Source: UBA4486 sp041984885 (GTDB lineage: Bacteria; Pseudomonadota; Gammaproteobacteria; Eutrophobiales; Eutrophobiaceae). Taken from it: a stretch of DNA of 64,000 nucleotides. Of this stretch, positions 16,884 to 26,219 are shown piece after piece (within the stretch, counting starts at the first letter, position 1; each line of letters begins with the position of its first letter). The position numbers and the translations under genes are program-made. The notes under the pieces were generated by a model. The model was not told the origin of the DNA and did not search any database. It saw nothing but the letters and a program-made list of their open reading frames with translations. The stretch covers positions 1 to 64,000 of the forward strand of contig JBHIXH010000009.1 of the NCBI GenBank assembly GCA_041984885.1, read 5' to 3'.

Positions 16884-16946
16884 TGGTTCGTCAAGCCGGA
16901 TAATCCAAACTATACTGATAAAAAATTTTAGTGGAATAAAACAGGA

Positions 16947-17336
16947 ATGAGTTACGTACCAAAAGATTTGTTGTATTCAAGTAATCACACCTGGGTGGAG
17001 ACCCAGAGCGATGGTTCAATGCGGGTTGGCATTACAGACTTTGCCCAGGAGCAACTCGGTGATGTCGTCTTTATCGAGTTACCGGAAGTCGGTCGAGCCT
17101 ACGCCCAGGACGAGGAGTGTGGCGTTATCGAATCGGTGAAATCCGCTTCTGATCTTTATTCACCGGTGACCGGCGAGGTTATCGCGGTGAATGAAGGCAT
17201 TGAAGATAGTCCGGAAAAAATCAATGAAGATGCCTATGGCGACGGCTGGTTGTTCCAGATTAAACAGGAAGCGGATGCCGATGATGATGACTTGATGAGT
17301 AATGAAGAGTACGAACAACATACTGATGAGGAGTGA
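16947..17336 (+). CDS. gcvH: Glycine cleavage system H protein
   Basis: Lipoyl carrier of the glycine cleavage complex, 129 residues. The lipoyl-lysine is Lys65 in ESVKSASD, and the GWLF motif follows the usual spacing. The C-terminal tail is unusually acidic (ADADDDD). No gcvT or gcvP lies nearby, so this H protein is encoded apart from its partners, or serves lipoate transfer. A TATACT -10-like box lies about 30 bases upstream. tpx follows with a 3-base gap. Confidence 0.95.
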   Translation: MSYVPKDLLYSSNHTWVETQSDGSMRVGITDFAQEQLGDVVFIELPEVGRAYAQDEECGVIESVKSASDLYSPVTGEVIAVNEGIEDSPEKINEDAYGDGWLFQIKQEADADDDDLMSNEEYEQHTDEE

Positions 17337-17339
17337 GTG

Positions 17340-17840
17340 ATGGCAACTGTAACGTTAGGTGGTAACGAAATACACACAAATGGCGAGTTACCGGCGGTCG
17401 GTGACAAGGCGCCGGACTTTGTACTGGTTGATGGTGATCTGAACGACGTGTCACTGGCGACATATGCCGGCAAGAAAAAATTACTAAACATCGTACCGAG
17501 CCTGGATACGCCGACGTGCGCGACATCGACGAAAAAGTTCAACGCGTCGGTTGGCGATTTTCCAAACACCGTGTTCTTGATGATCTCGGGCGACCTGCCA
17601 TTTGCGATGAGTCGTTTTTGCAGCACCGAGGGCACGACCGATGTCATTCCGCTGGCGATGATGCGCTCGCGCAATTTTGCCAAGGACTACGGTGTCCTGC
17701 TGGAAGACGGTCCGCTCGCCGGTATTACCGCCCGCGCGGTCGTGGTTATCGATGAAAACGATAATGTCGTCTATACCGAACTGGTGCCGGAGATCGCCAA
17801 CGAACCGGACTACGACAAGGCAAAGGCGGCGTTAGCCTGA
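17340..17840 (+). CDS. tpx: Thiol peroxidase
   Basis: Thioredoxin-dependent lipid and H2O2 peroxidase of the atypical 2-Cys type, 166 residues. The peroxidatic Cys60 lies in TPTCATST and the resolving Cys94 in SRFCST, the normal Tpx pair. A GTG precedes the ATG in frame, but the ATG at 17340 fits the family start MATVTLGGNEI. It is immediately downstream of gcvH, likely co-transcribed. Confidence 0.96.
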   Translation: MATVTLGGNEIHTNGELPAVGDKAPDFVLVDGDLNDVSLATYAGKKKLLNIVPSLDTPTCATSTKKFNASVGDFPNTVFLMISGDLPFAMSRFCSTEGTTDVIPLAMMRSRNFAKDYGVLLEDGPLAGITARAVVVIDENDNVVYTELVPEIANEPDYDKAKAALA

Positions 17841-17881
17841 TCCATCACTTTATTTCAAATCGATAAAACTAAAATCTGATT

Positions 17882-18244
17882 GTGGCATCCCAGGGGACGA
17901 CGGGTCTGACCCGCATCATCAACGCGTTCTTTTTTTCCATGAAAGGTATCAAGGCGGCGTTCGTCAACGAGGCCGCCTTTCGCCAGGAACTGGCACTGTG
18001 CATCCTGCTTTTTCCCGCTGCACTCTGGCTTGGCGAGACCGGCCTGGAGAAAGCGGTACTGGTGGGCACGTTGTTGCTGGTGTTAATCGTCGAATTATTA
18101 AACTCCGGCATTGAAGCCGCCATCGATCGCATCGGCCCGGAACATCATGAGTTGTCTGCCGTTGCCAAGGACATTGGCTCGGCGTCCGTGTTTATGTCAC
18201 TGGTGAATGTGATCGTGGTCTGGGGTCTGGTGATATTTCTTTAA
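17882..18244 (+). CDS. dgkA: Diacylglycerol kinase
   Basis: Small integral-membrane kinase that recycles diacylglycerol to phosphatidic acid, 120 residues with a GTG start. The family signature ELLNSGIEAAIDR (Glu and Asn catalytic residues) is present, with three TM helices and an amphipathic N-terminal helix containing NEAAFRQE. It converges with glk, 13 bases apart. Confidence 0.93.
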   Translation: MASQGTTGLTRIINAFFFSMKGIKAAFVNEAAFRQELALCILLFPAALWLGETGLEKAVLVGTLLLVLIVELLNSGIEAAIDRIGPEHHELSAVAKDIGSASVFMSLVNVIVVWGLVIFL

Positions 18245-18257
18245 CTCTGGTCGGGTA

Positions 18258-19208
18258 TTATCCGGCAGTGACCGCCCCACAGGCAGCTGCACCTATCAAT
18301 CCAATCTCTTCCCTTGTATTCAGTGAAATCGGCAGTCGTTGCAGCAGATCCGCATAGGCGGTGGAAGCCGGCGAGGTAAACTCGTTGTAAAAGGATTCAG
18401 ATTGAATGATCTCCGGATGCTTGATCGCGATGCCACCGGACAGGATCAGTCGTTCGTCGATCACATTGCCGAGACAATAATTCCGGCATACACGGCCATA
18501 AAACCGGGCAAACAGATTCAATGTCAGCTGATTGATTTCAGTGCAGACCTGATCCGGTGTCAGTGCATCACCGGTCAGGAATTCATGTAACAGTGAAATA
18601 CCGGTACCGGTGACAACCCAGTCATTGACGATATACGCTGCGTTTAGCCTATCCAGCAAAAACCGTTCAAACTCTTTTTCTTCCTCACCATGAAACGCAA
18701 ACGTCGTATAGCCCGCTTCGGATGGCACGGGTAGATAGCGCCTGCCATCGTGGGCAAGACAGGCATGACCGAGCCCGGTACCGGCACCGATGATCGCAAT
18801 GCGACCCGGTTTGTTTCTCTCGCCCGGTTTTATCGTGATTAACTGGTTGCGTATCGATGGTAGCAAGCAGGCACAGGCCTGTGCCGTGAAGTCGTTTAAT
18901 ATTGATATCGAAGTTAAAGCACAGTCATCAAGGTCAATGTTCCAGCTCAGATTTGGTAGTGTGGCTCGCCGACCAAGCACCGCGCCGGGAACGGCGATGA
19001 CAATGGACTCACAATCCTTTAGTGAAGGTAATGTGTCCGGTTTGTTTTGCTCATAGTAAACGAGCAGTTCGGTAAATGAATGTATGCCGTCTGATTTTGT
19101 TTCGAATTGATAAACGTCAGAACAGATTTTCGGTTCTTCATCATCGCGTCTGAACAGGGCAAAGCGGGAGGTTGTGCCGCCGATGTCTGCCGCGAGTAGC
19201 GTTGTCAT
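18258..19208 (-). CDS. glk: Glucokinase
   Basis: ATP-dependent hexokinase of the bacterial Glk (ROK-unrelated) family, 316 residues. It begins LLAADIGGTTSRFALF (phosphate-binding 1), followed by NDFTAQA (catalytic Asp), GAGTGLGHA, and a glucose-binding EAGYTTFA segment. It overlaps moeB by 4 bases. Glk feeding sugar to glycolysis is the family role; its pairing with moeB is probably incidental. Confidence 0.88.
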   Translation of the reverse strand: MTTLLAADIGGTTSRFALFRRDDEEPKICSDVYQFETKSDGIHSFTELLVYYEQNKPDTLPSLKDCESIVIAVPGAVLGRRATLPNLSWNIDLDDCALTSISILNDFTAQACACLLPSIRNQLITIKPGERNKPGRIAIIGAGTGLGHACLAHDGRRYLPVPSEAGYTTFAFHGEEEKEFERFLLDRLNAAYIVNDWVVTGTGISLLHEFLTGDALTPDQVCTEINQLTLNLFARFYGRVCRNYCLGNVIDERLILSGGIAIKHPEIIQSESFYNEFTSPASTAYADLLQRLPISLNTREEIGLIGAAACGAVTAG

Positions 19209-19954
19209 CGGTACTGTTTACAAACAGGGCAATCCGGATCGCGTTTCAGCCTGGCACGATGAAACTCCATCGACAGGGCATCGAACAGGAGCAGTGAACC
19301 GGTAAGCGTCTCACCGATTTGCATAATGGTTTTCATCGCTTCCAGTGCCTGCATGCTGCCAAAGATACCGAGTAGAGGGGCGATAACACCGTTTGCTGTG
19401 CAGGTTTGTTCGACTTCGCCATCTTCCCCGTACAGGCATCGGTAACACGGCGACTCGTCATTGCGGGTATCAAACACACTGAACTGTGCCTCAAAGCGGA
19501 TCGCTGCCGCCGATACCAGCGTTGTTCTGTGCTTGACACAGGCTTCATTGATCGCGAAGCGACTGTTGAAGTTATCGGTGCAGTCCAGCACGACATCGAC
19601 ACCTGCGATGGTTTGTTCCAGTTTGGCACTATCGAGTTTGTGATTGACAGTTTCAATGGAGATTAACGGGTTGATATTTAACAGTGTCTGTGCTGCCGAC
19701 TCGACTTTCGGTTTACCTATATCTGCCGTGCCGTGCACGATCTGTCGTTGCAGGTTCGATAAATCAACCGTGTCATGATCAACGAGAATGAGTTTGCCGA
19801 CGCCACCGCTGGCCAGATACAGGGACGCAGCCGAGCCCAGTCCGCCGAGTCCGACGATCAATGCCGTCGCGTCTGCCAGCTTTTGCTGACCGGCGGCATC
19901 GATCTCCGGCAGCATGATCTGCCGGCTGTAGCGTAATAGTTGATCGTCGTCCAC
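19205..19954 (-). CDS. moeB: Molybdopterin-synthase adenylyltransferase (MoeB/ThiF family)
   Basis: E1-like adenylyltransferase that activates the C-terminal Gly of MoaD- or ThiS-type sulfur carriers, 249 residues. The nucleotide motif GLGGLGS, the DxxD segment VDHDTVDLSNLQRQ, DCTDNF, and two zinc CxxC pairs (CYRC, CPVC) are present. MoeB and ThiF are hard to separate by sequence; the lack of thi genes and the common hemA-prfA-prmC-moeB order favour MoeB. Confidence 0.88.
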   Translation of the reverse strand: MDDDQLLRYSRQIMLPEIDAAGQQKLADATALIVGLGGLGSAASLYLASGGVGKLILVDHDTVDLSNLQRQIVHGTADIGKPKVESAAQTLLNINPLISIETVNHKLDSAKLEQTIAGVDVVLDCTDNFNSRFAINEACVKHRTTLVSAAAIRFEAQFSVFDTRNDESPCYRCLYGEDGEVEQTCTANGVIAPLLGIFGSMQALEAMKTIMQIGETLTGSLLLFDALSMEFHRARLKRDPDCPVCKQYR

Positions 19955-19959
19955 GGCAG

Positions 19960-20307
19960 TCAGCGGGCAAGCTGTTTTAGCCTGATATAGATGGCTTGCA
20001 CATCGGCATTAAAATCAAGCGGGGTTTCCGCCTGTTGCAGGCGTTGTGCATCATGCAGGTATTTGCATGTATATCTCATAACGTCAACAAACGATTCATT
20101 CAACTGTACTCCCGCTTGTTTCAATGTATTCAGGATTGTCTTCAGCCGGACTCGCTGGATGTCGTATTCAATCTTCAGTCCGGCGTCTTCTAGTTCAATC
20201 GTCAAAATGCCATCAAGCTGCCGCAAACTCTGACGCAGTCGTGTTTCGCCGGCTGAATCAACAGCGGTTTGCAGTTTGCATTCAAACATTGATGTCAGTG
20301 TTGCCAT
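19960..20307 (-). CDS. Hypothetical protein between prmC and moeB
   Basis: Unrecognised soluble protein of up to 115 residues. The start at 20307 overlaps the end of prmC; a second ATG at 20289 (MFECKLQTAV) begins after the prmC stop and is equally possible. The sequence alternates beta and helix (TIELEDAGLKIEYDIQRVRLKTILNTLKQAGV), suggesting a small ferredoxin-like or heavy-metal-associated fold, but without a CxxC metal site. It probably belongs to the prfA-prmC-moeB transcript. Confidence 0.65.
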   Translation of the reverse strand: MATLTSMFECKLQTAVDSAGETRLRQSLRQLDGILTIELEDAGLKIEYDIQRVRLKTILNTLKQAGVQLNESFVDVMRYTCKYLHDAQRLQQAETPLDFNADVQAIYIRLKQLAR

Positions 20308-21146
20308 ATCGCGGCACTACCCCGGTGATGACCACTCAAGTCATGGATCGTATTGATACCATGATAACCGTTTTCAGATAACAGTTGTTGTACCTGTTGC
20401 CCCTGGTCATAGCCATGCTCCAGCACCAGTTGACCACCGTTGCTTAAATAGTCCCTGGCCGTGACGATAATTGAATGAAGGCAATCCATGCCGTCGATTC
20501 CTGCTTGCAGCGCCTGTATCGGTTCGAAGCGTACATCGCCTGAGAGCAGATGGGCATCATTGCTGGCAACATACGGCGGATTACTGATAATCACATCAAA
20601 AGACTCGTCGGTTAAGTTCTGAAACCAGTTACTGTGAATAAAACTAATATTGGCTAGAGCTTGCCTGTCCCGGTTGTGCCTGGCGATTGCGAGCGCCGCG
20701 TCTGATATATCTGTCGCAACGATTGTTGAATTTATTCGCTCCCTGCCGATCGCCAGCGCGATCGCGCCGCTACCGGTTCCCAGGTCGGCGATGTGTGGTT
20801 TTGCATCCGTCGGAATGTGTGCCAATGCGTATTCGACCACACATTCGGTTTCCGGTCTGGGTATCAGGGTATGTTCGTTGACTTTCAGTGTCATTGACCA
20901 GAATTCACAGTGACCGATCAGATACGCGATCGGTTCCCCCGCCTGTCGTTTGGCTAATAAATTATGAAACTGCTGGACGTTGTCCTGCTGTGGCGATTCG
21001 TCAGCATGGGCCTAGAGCCAGCTGCGGGATTGATGGATTGAATGTGCAAGCAACAGTTCGGCATCGAGCCTGGCCGTCTCCGACCCGGCCAATGACCGGG
21101 TGGCTTCGCTCAGCAAGCGATCAATGCGACAGGCCTGTTCATTCAC
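20295..21146 (-). pseudogene. prmC: PrmC (release-factor glutamine methyltransferase) interrupted by in-frame TAG
   Basis: PrmC methylates the Gln of the GGQ motif in release factors RF1 and RF2. Read from GTG 21146 (overlapping the prfA stop), the frame gives a full-length 283-codon PrmC. The N-terminal helical domain (RIDRLLSEAT, LDAELLLAHS, HQSRSWL) is followed by GEPIAYLIGHCEFW, LIPRPETE, the SAM motif DLGTGSGAIAL and the catalytic NPPY. A single TAG at 21014-21012 breaks it, after residue 44. Everything after the stop is intact and free of other stops. The first ATG after the break (20894) would omit the N-terminal substrate-binding domain. It may be a sequencing error, a recent mutation, or programmed readthrough; the last would have regulatory logic because prfA is adjacent. 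Confidence 0.85.
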
Positions 21147-22221
21147 TGATTTCAGCCAGCAGGTCGGCCTGGTACTCCTGGTTTAACGGCTCTATGACCA
21201 TTTCCATATCACCGGACAGGAATTCATCCAGTTTATATAACGTCAGGTTGATGCGGTGATCGGTGACCCGGCCTTGTGGAAAGTTATATGTGCGAATACG
21301 TTCGGAACGATCACCGCTGCCGACCAGGTTACGGCGGTTCTCGGCCAGCTCGGAATTTTGTTTATCCCGTTCTGCATTTAACAGGCGCGTTTTTAACAAT
21401 GACATGGCTCGCGCCTTGTTTTTATGTTGCGAACGTTCGTCCTGGCACTCGACCACGGTGTTCGTGGGCAGATGCGTAATGCGAATGGCCGAATCGGTCT
21501 TGTTGACATGCTGACCACCCGCACCGGAGGCGCGAAACGTATCAATGCGTAAATCCGCCGGGTTGATCTCGATATCCTCGACTTCGTTCAATTCCGGTAA
21601 CACCGCCACGGTACAGGCGGACGTGTGTATGCGTCCCTGTGACTCGGTTTCCGGTACACGTTGTACCCGATGCGCACCGGATTCAAATTTCAGTTTTGAA
21701 TAGGCACCATCACCGATAATGCGCAAGATGATCTCCTTGTAACCTTCCAGATCAGAATAGGCCGCGCTGATTGTTTCGACCTGCCAGTTACGCGACTCCG
21801 CGTAGCGCGAGTACATTTTTAACAGGTCACCGGCAAACAGTGCCGCCTCTTCGCCACCAGTGCCGGCACGGATTTCCAGGTAAAGGTTGCTTTTATCAGC
21901 CGGGTCTTTCGGTAATAACAGCTTTTGCAGTTCAGTATCGAGTTCTGCCTGCTTTTCTTCAGCCGCTTTTAATTCCTCGCCAGCCAGCTCACGGATGTCG
22001 GCATCTTCGTCCGTCATCATCTGTCGCGCGGAATCGATCGCTTCCTGGTTCTTTTTATACTCGCCATAGGCCTGCACGACCGGGCTGATCTCGGCCCGTT
22101 CCATCGATATGTCACGAAACCGTTTTTGATCGGCGATCGTATCCGGGTCAGATAACAGTGCATCGACTTCCGTCAGGCGCTCGCTCAGTTTATCCAGCTT
22201 CTCTATCAGGCTTTGTTTCAT
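21139..22221 (-). CDS. prfA: Peptide chain release factor 1
   Basis: RF1, which terminates translation at UAG and UAA, 360 residues. The stop-codon recognition tripeptide appears as PET (residues 190-192, the P-x-T of RF1; RF2 would have SPF). The catalytic GGQ is at 235-237, the site methylated by PrmC on Gln237. It lies between hemA and prmC, the standard gammaproteobacterial order. Its end overlaps the start of prmC by 8 bases. Confidence 0.97.
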   Translation of the reverse strand: MKQSLIEKLDKLSERLTEVDALLSDPDTIADQKRFRDISMERAEISPVVQAYGEYKKNQEAIDSARQMMTDEDADIRELAGEELKAAEEKQAELDTELQKLLLPKDPADKSNLYLEIRAGTGGEEAALFAGDLLKMYSRYAESRNWQVETISAAYSDLEGYKEIILRIIGDGAYSKLKFESGAHRVQRVPETESQGRIHTSACTVAVLPELNEVEDIEINPADLRIDTFRASGAGGQHVNKTDSAIRITHLPTNTVVECQDERSQHKNKARAMSLLKTRLLNAERDKQNSELAENRRNLVGSGDRSERIRTYNFPQGRVTDHRINLTLYKLDEFLSGDMEMVIEPLNQEYQADLLAEISE

Positions 22222-22244
22222 ACGTGGGTGTTGGGGAAATGCGG

Positions 22245-23516
22245 TTACTGCTTTTTCCGACCGGGATCTTTTAACTCAAACAGTTCGTGCGTGGCGGAGA
22301 GTAGATCGAAACGTCCGTTGGCTCCAGCATCACGTAGTTTCGTACTTGGGTTGTGGATCAGTTTGTTTGTCAGTGTCCGGGTGACATCCAGCAGCACGGT
22401 GTTCGGATCCGCACCGTTTTCCAGTTTGCTTTGTGCTGCTATCAGCACCTCTTGTTGAATCTGGTTCGCCTGGCGGCGTAATGCCTTGATCGTATCGACG
22501 GCATCCAGTGAATTCAGCCATTCCATAAAATTCATCACCTGGGCGTCGATAATTTCTTCAGCCTGCAACGCCGCCTGTTTGCGATTGTTCATGTTCTCCT
22601 GGATCACATCTTTCAGATCATCGACGGTGTAAAGATACACATCATCAAGTTCACCGACCTCCGCTTCAATATCGCGTGGCACGGCAATATCGACCATAAA
22701 CATCGGTCGATGTTTGCGTTGTTTGATGGCACTTTCGACTGCACCTTTACCGAGCAAGGGCAGTTGACTGGCGGTGGAAGAAATAACAATGTCGGCCTCG
22801 GACAAGTGATTCGGGATGTTGCCGAGCGTGATTGAATAAGCTGAAAATTGATCAGCGAGCGTACGTGAACGTTCCAGCGTGCGATTGGCAATGATCATTT
22901 TTTTCAGGTTGTTTTCATGCAAATGACGCGCAACCAGTTCTATCGTCTCGCCGGCACCGATCAGTAACGCGGTCTGCTCATTCAGGTCACCAAAAATTTG
23001 TTGTGCCAGCCGGGTGGCGGCGAATGCTACGGACACCGGATGTGAACCAATGGCGGTATTGCTGCGAATCTCTTTTGCGACATGAAATGTGTGTTGAAAC
23101 AGCCGGTTCAGCAGCTTGCCGATGCTGCCGTTGTCGAGCGCCAGTTGATACGCCTCTTTCAACTGGCCCAATACCTGCGGTTCACCCAGCACCATCGAAT
23201 CGAGTCCGCTGGCGACGCGTAGCATGTGTTTTACTGCCTCGGCATCCGGATGCGCGTAGATGTGCGGGCGGATTTGGTCCTGCGACAGACCATGAAATTC
23301 CGACAACCATTGAATCGCGTGTTGATCGTTGTCACCGTCGAGCGAACAGTACACCTCGGTGCGATTACAGGTCGACAGGATCGCTGCCTCGCGCACCCGG
23401 CCACTGCCGGTCAAATCCCGTAAGGCGTCGGCGATCGCCTCGCGCGCAAACGCCACCTGTTCGCGCAGTTCAACGGGCGCAGTCGAGTGATTCAGTCCGC
23501 AGGCGAGAATTGTCAT
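22245..23516 (-). CDS. hemA: Glutamyl-tRNA reductase
   Basis: First enzyme of C5-pathway heme synthesis, reducing glutamyl-tRNA(Glu) to glutamate-1-semialdehyde with NADPH. 423 residues. The catalytic Cys50 lies in ILSTCNRTEVY, GEPQVLGQ follows, the NADPH domain has LLIGAGETIELV, and the C-terminal dimerisation helix ends normally. It is transcribed toward prfA and divergent from the TPR lipoprotein gene. Confidence 0.97.
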   Translation of the reverse strand: MTILACGLNHSTAPVELREQVAFAREAIADALRDLTGSGRVREAAILSTCNRTEVYCSLDGDNDQHAIQWLSEFHGLSQDQIRPHIYAHPDAEAVKHMLRVASGLDSMVLGEPQVLGQLKEAYQLALDNGSIGKLLNRLFQHTFHVAKEIRSNTAIGSHPVSVAFAATRLAQQIFGDLNEQTALLIGAGETIELVARHLHENNLKKMIIANRTLERSRTLADQFSAYSITLGNIPNHLSEADIVISSTASQLPLLGKGAVESAIKQRKHRPMFMVDIAVPRDIEAEVGELDDVYLYTVDDLKDVIQENMNNRKQAALQAEEIIDAQVMNFMEWLNSLDAVDTIKALRRQANQIQQEVLIAAQSKLENGADPNTVLLDVTRTLTNKLIHNPSTKLRDAGANGRFDLLSATHELFELKDPGRKKQ

Positions 23517-23701
23517 TGTATTTAATGAATAACCGGTCTTGCTGTTAATCGGACAGAATATGAAAAAATCGGATTAAAATCAGCTGTTTTCAGCTAATCT
23601 TTACTTCTGGCGCAGCCACAATGGCAAGGTTCAATAATCCGGCCGAACGGACGCTAACAGAATATTGTCAAACAGGGTACTTCCCCGTTAAGGTTATAAA
23701 C

Positions 23702-25531
23702 ATGCTCTACAACAGGTTCACAGGTACGGCGCAGTCCCGCTGGCAGGCAATCGTCCTGTTACTGTTGCTTGGCAGTGGCTGTACAACGGTACCGACACAG
23801 CCGCCGGAACAACCGGTCACGGTCGAACCACAGAATGAAATTTCGCCGCCACAGCCGCCAGTCGACACCGGTATTGAAACCACAGTCGAAGCCGAACCTC
23901 AGCCCGCGCCGATCAGACCCAAGATTGAACTGACGGATGAAATCCTGTTCAAGGTCTTACTCGCTGAATTTGCCGGTCATCGCGATCGACTCGATATTTC
24001 CGTCATCAACTATATGGACCTGGCCCGTACTACGCGCGATCCGAAAGTGATTGAAAGGGCCACGCGCATAGCCGTTTATGCTCGCGACGATGCCGCCGCG
24101 ACCGAGGCAGCCCGACTCTGGATCCAGGTGGACCCGGATAATGTCGATGCGCACCAGGTCCTGGCCGTCATGTCCGTGCGCGATGGCAATATCGATGAGG
24201 CGCTGGAGCATCTGAATATTTTGCTGGATAACAGCAAGGGCAAGATTGACCAGAAACTCTGGATGATCGCGAACCTGCTGGGCCGGGAACAGTCAGCCGG
24301 AAACCCGGAGCAACAAGTCGTATTACAGGTAATGGAGCGCCTGATGGAAACGCGCAAAGCGGATGCGAATGCATTGTTTGCGTATTCACATGTGGTGGCT
24401 CGTCTTGGTGACCTGGAAAAGGCCGAGGAATTACTCGAGCAGGTGCTTGAACTGATGCCGGAGAATAATAATGTCGCGCTCAGTTATGTCTCGGTTTTAC
24501 AACGCCAGAGCAAGGAGCACGAGGCGTTGAACTGGCTGGAACAGAACCTGGAAAAACAGCAGGACGATTTTAACCTGCGCATGATNNNNNNNNNNTATGC
24601 ACGCATGTTGGCTGACACGAAACAGTTTGATGCTGCTCGCCGTGAGTTCGAATTGCTGGCCACGCAGGCCCCGAACAATGCCGATGTGTTATACGCACTC
24701 GGTTTGCTGTACCTGCAATCGAGTCGTATTGATGAATCGGAGCGTTATTTCGTGCGCCTGTCCGAGACCAAGCAACATACCGATGAAGCGAACTACTATC
24801 TCGGCCGGATTGCCGAAGAACGCGACGAACTCGACACGGCTGGAAGCTGGTACCAGGGTGTGCAGAAAGGTGAAAACTATTTTGATGCACAGATTCGTTT
24901 AAGCCTGATCCTGGCCAAGCAGGACAAGGTCGAACAGGCGCGCGCTCATCTGCAAGGTGTGCGGGCAAAAAGCCAGCGGGAAAAATCACTGTTAATCCAG
25001 GCCGAGGGCGAATTGCTCACCAGTGAGCAGCGTTACGATGACGCCATGCAGGTTTATGACAAGGCACTGGCAGACAAGTACGATGCCGACATTCTTTATT
25101 CGCGTGCGATGCTGGCCGAGAAAATGGATCGGCTCGACATCCTGGAACAGGACCTGAAGAGCATTATCGAGAAAGAGCCGGACAATGCCCAGGCGCTGAA
25201 TGCGTTGGGCTACACACTGGCCGATCGGACGCAACGGTATGAGGAGGCGCACGGGTATATCAAACGGGCGCTGGAAGTCAGTCCGAATGATTTCTACATC
25301 CTCGACAGCATGGGCTGGGTGTTATATCGACTCGGCCGACTCGATGAAGCAGTGGAATATCTACGCCGGGCAATGGAGCTGAGGCCGGATCCGGAAATTG
25401 CTGCGCATCTGGGTGAAGTGTTGTGGGTGATGGGCGACAAGCAACGCGCGCGTGACGTGTGGGACACAGCGTTACAGCAGACGCCGGACGATGCGCGGTT
25501 GCTAGACGTTATTAACAAGTTTAAAAACTAG
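23702..25531 (+). CDS. TPR-repeat lipoprotein (contains a 10-N assembly gap)
   Basis: Predicted outer-membrane-associated or periplasmic lipoprotein of about 609 residues. The ATG at 23702 is preferred over an upstream in-frame ATG because it yields a lipoprotein signal ending LLGSGC. A Pro-rich linker (about 25-70) is followed by many tetratricopeptide repeats to the C-terminus, for example NALGYTLADRTQRYEEAHGYIKRAL split over two helices. Such proteins often precede lolB-ispE in gammaproteobacteria and are taken to be assembly scaffolds. The frame is the same on both sides of the N gap, so the gene is probably whole, but four codons are unknown. Confidence 0.85.
   Translation: MLYNRFTGTAQSRWQAIVLLLLLGSGCTTVPTQPPEQPVTVEPQNEISPPQPPVDTGIETTVEAEPQPAPIRPKIELTDEILFKVLLAEFAGHRDRLDISVINYMDLARTTRDPKVIERATRIAVYARDDAAATEAARLWIQVDPDNVDAHQVLAVMSVRDGNIDEALEHLNILLDNSKGKIDQKLWMIANLLGREQSAGNPEQQVVLQVMERLMETRKADANALFAYSHVVARLGDLEKAEELLEQVLELMPENNNVALSYVSVLQRQSKEHEALNWLEQNLEKQQDDFNLRMXXXXYARMLADTKQFDAARREFELLATQAPNNADVLYALGLLYLQSSRIDESERYFVRLSETKQHTDEANYYLGRIAEERDELDTAGSWYQGVQKGENYFDAQIRLSLILAKQDKVEQARAHLQGVRAKSQREKSLLIQAEGELLTSEQRYDDAMQVYDKALADKYDADILYSRAMLAEKMDRLDILEQDLKSIIEKEPDNAQALNALGYTLADRTQRYEEAHGYIKRALEVSPNDFYILDSMGWVLYRLGRLDEAVEYLRRAMELRPDPEIAAHLGEVLWVMGDKQRARDVWDTALQQTPDDARLLDVINKFKN
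24586..24595. other. Assembly gap of 10 Ns
   Basis: Ten ambiguous bases inside the TPR gene. The round number suggests a scaffold join of unknown true length. TPR coding runs in frame on both sides. Confidence 0.98.
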
Positions 25532-25601
25532 TCTGTCCAGCGCTCATGGCGGCTGGTACCATGCAGCCGGTTTCCGGATCGATCTTCTACCAGTAATCAG
25601 C

Positions 25602-26219
25602 ATGTCTATTCGTCTGCGCCAATTCATTATTGTTGTACTCGTGTTGTTGCTCGGCGCGTGTGCCGAGACACCGATCATTGAACCCTCGACCGATCCGCAG
25701 GCGGAAGCCAGTTGGCAAAGCCGCGCTGAACGCCTGCGCCAGATCCAGGGCTATGGATTAAAAGGCCGGCTCGGGATCAAAACGGAGAAGGAAGGCTGGA
25801 CGGCGACGCTGCACTGGGCACAAAAAGAACAGTTATACAAAATGCGTATTATTGCGCCACTCGGGCAGGGGACGTTCGAGGTCACAGGTGGTCATGGCAA
25901 GGTCTTGTTACGCACAGAAAAAAACGAGGTATTCGAGGCCGCGAATCCGAATGAGTTGATGCAGGTGAATCTTGGCTGGAGTGTGCCGGTACTCGGTATG
26001 CAATACTGGGTGTTGGGGCTGCCATCCCCGGGGCAAGCCATTGAACAGCGTGATATCGATGCGAACGGTCGTCTGGTTCGGCTGCTACAGGCAGGATGGG
26101 ACATCACGATATCCAGTTACGTGCGCGTGAAAGAATATGAGCTGCCGGAAAAGTTGACGATGGAAAACGATCAGATCCGCGTGAAACTGGTGATCAAGGA
26201 CTGGACCCGCGTGCTATGA
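25602..26219 (+). CDS. lolB: Outer-membrane lipoprotein receptor LolB
   Basis: Receives lipoproteins from LolA and inserts them into the outer membrane, 205 residues. It carries a lipoprotein signal ending LLLGAC (Cys20). The mature domain contains the LolB features GRLGIKTEKEGWTATLHW and, later, LGWSVPVLGMQYWVLGLP. Its position immediately before ispE (4-base ATGA overlap) is typical of gammaproteobacteria. Confidence 0.94.
   Translation: MSIRLRQFIIVVLVLLLGACAETPIIEPSTDPQAEASWQSRAERLRQIQGYGLKGRLGIKTEKEGWTATLHWAQKEQLYKMRIIAPLGQGTFEVTGGHGKVLLRTEKNEVFEAANPNELMQVNLGWSVPVLGMQYWVLGLPSPGQAIEQRDIDANGRLVRLLQAGWDITISSYVRVKEYELPEKLTMENDQIRVKLVIKDWTRVL

Noticed and set aside
20295..21146. Genome-wide UAG recoding to explain prmC
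   Set aside because: UAG ends bfr, prs and the TPR gene, and RF1 is intact, so UAG works as a stop here.
23003..23548. 181-codon plus-strand open frame
   Set aside because: Antisense to hemA, with Arg/Pro/Cys-rich composition typical of a reverse-strand shadow.
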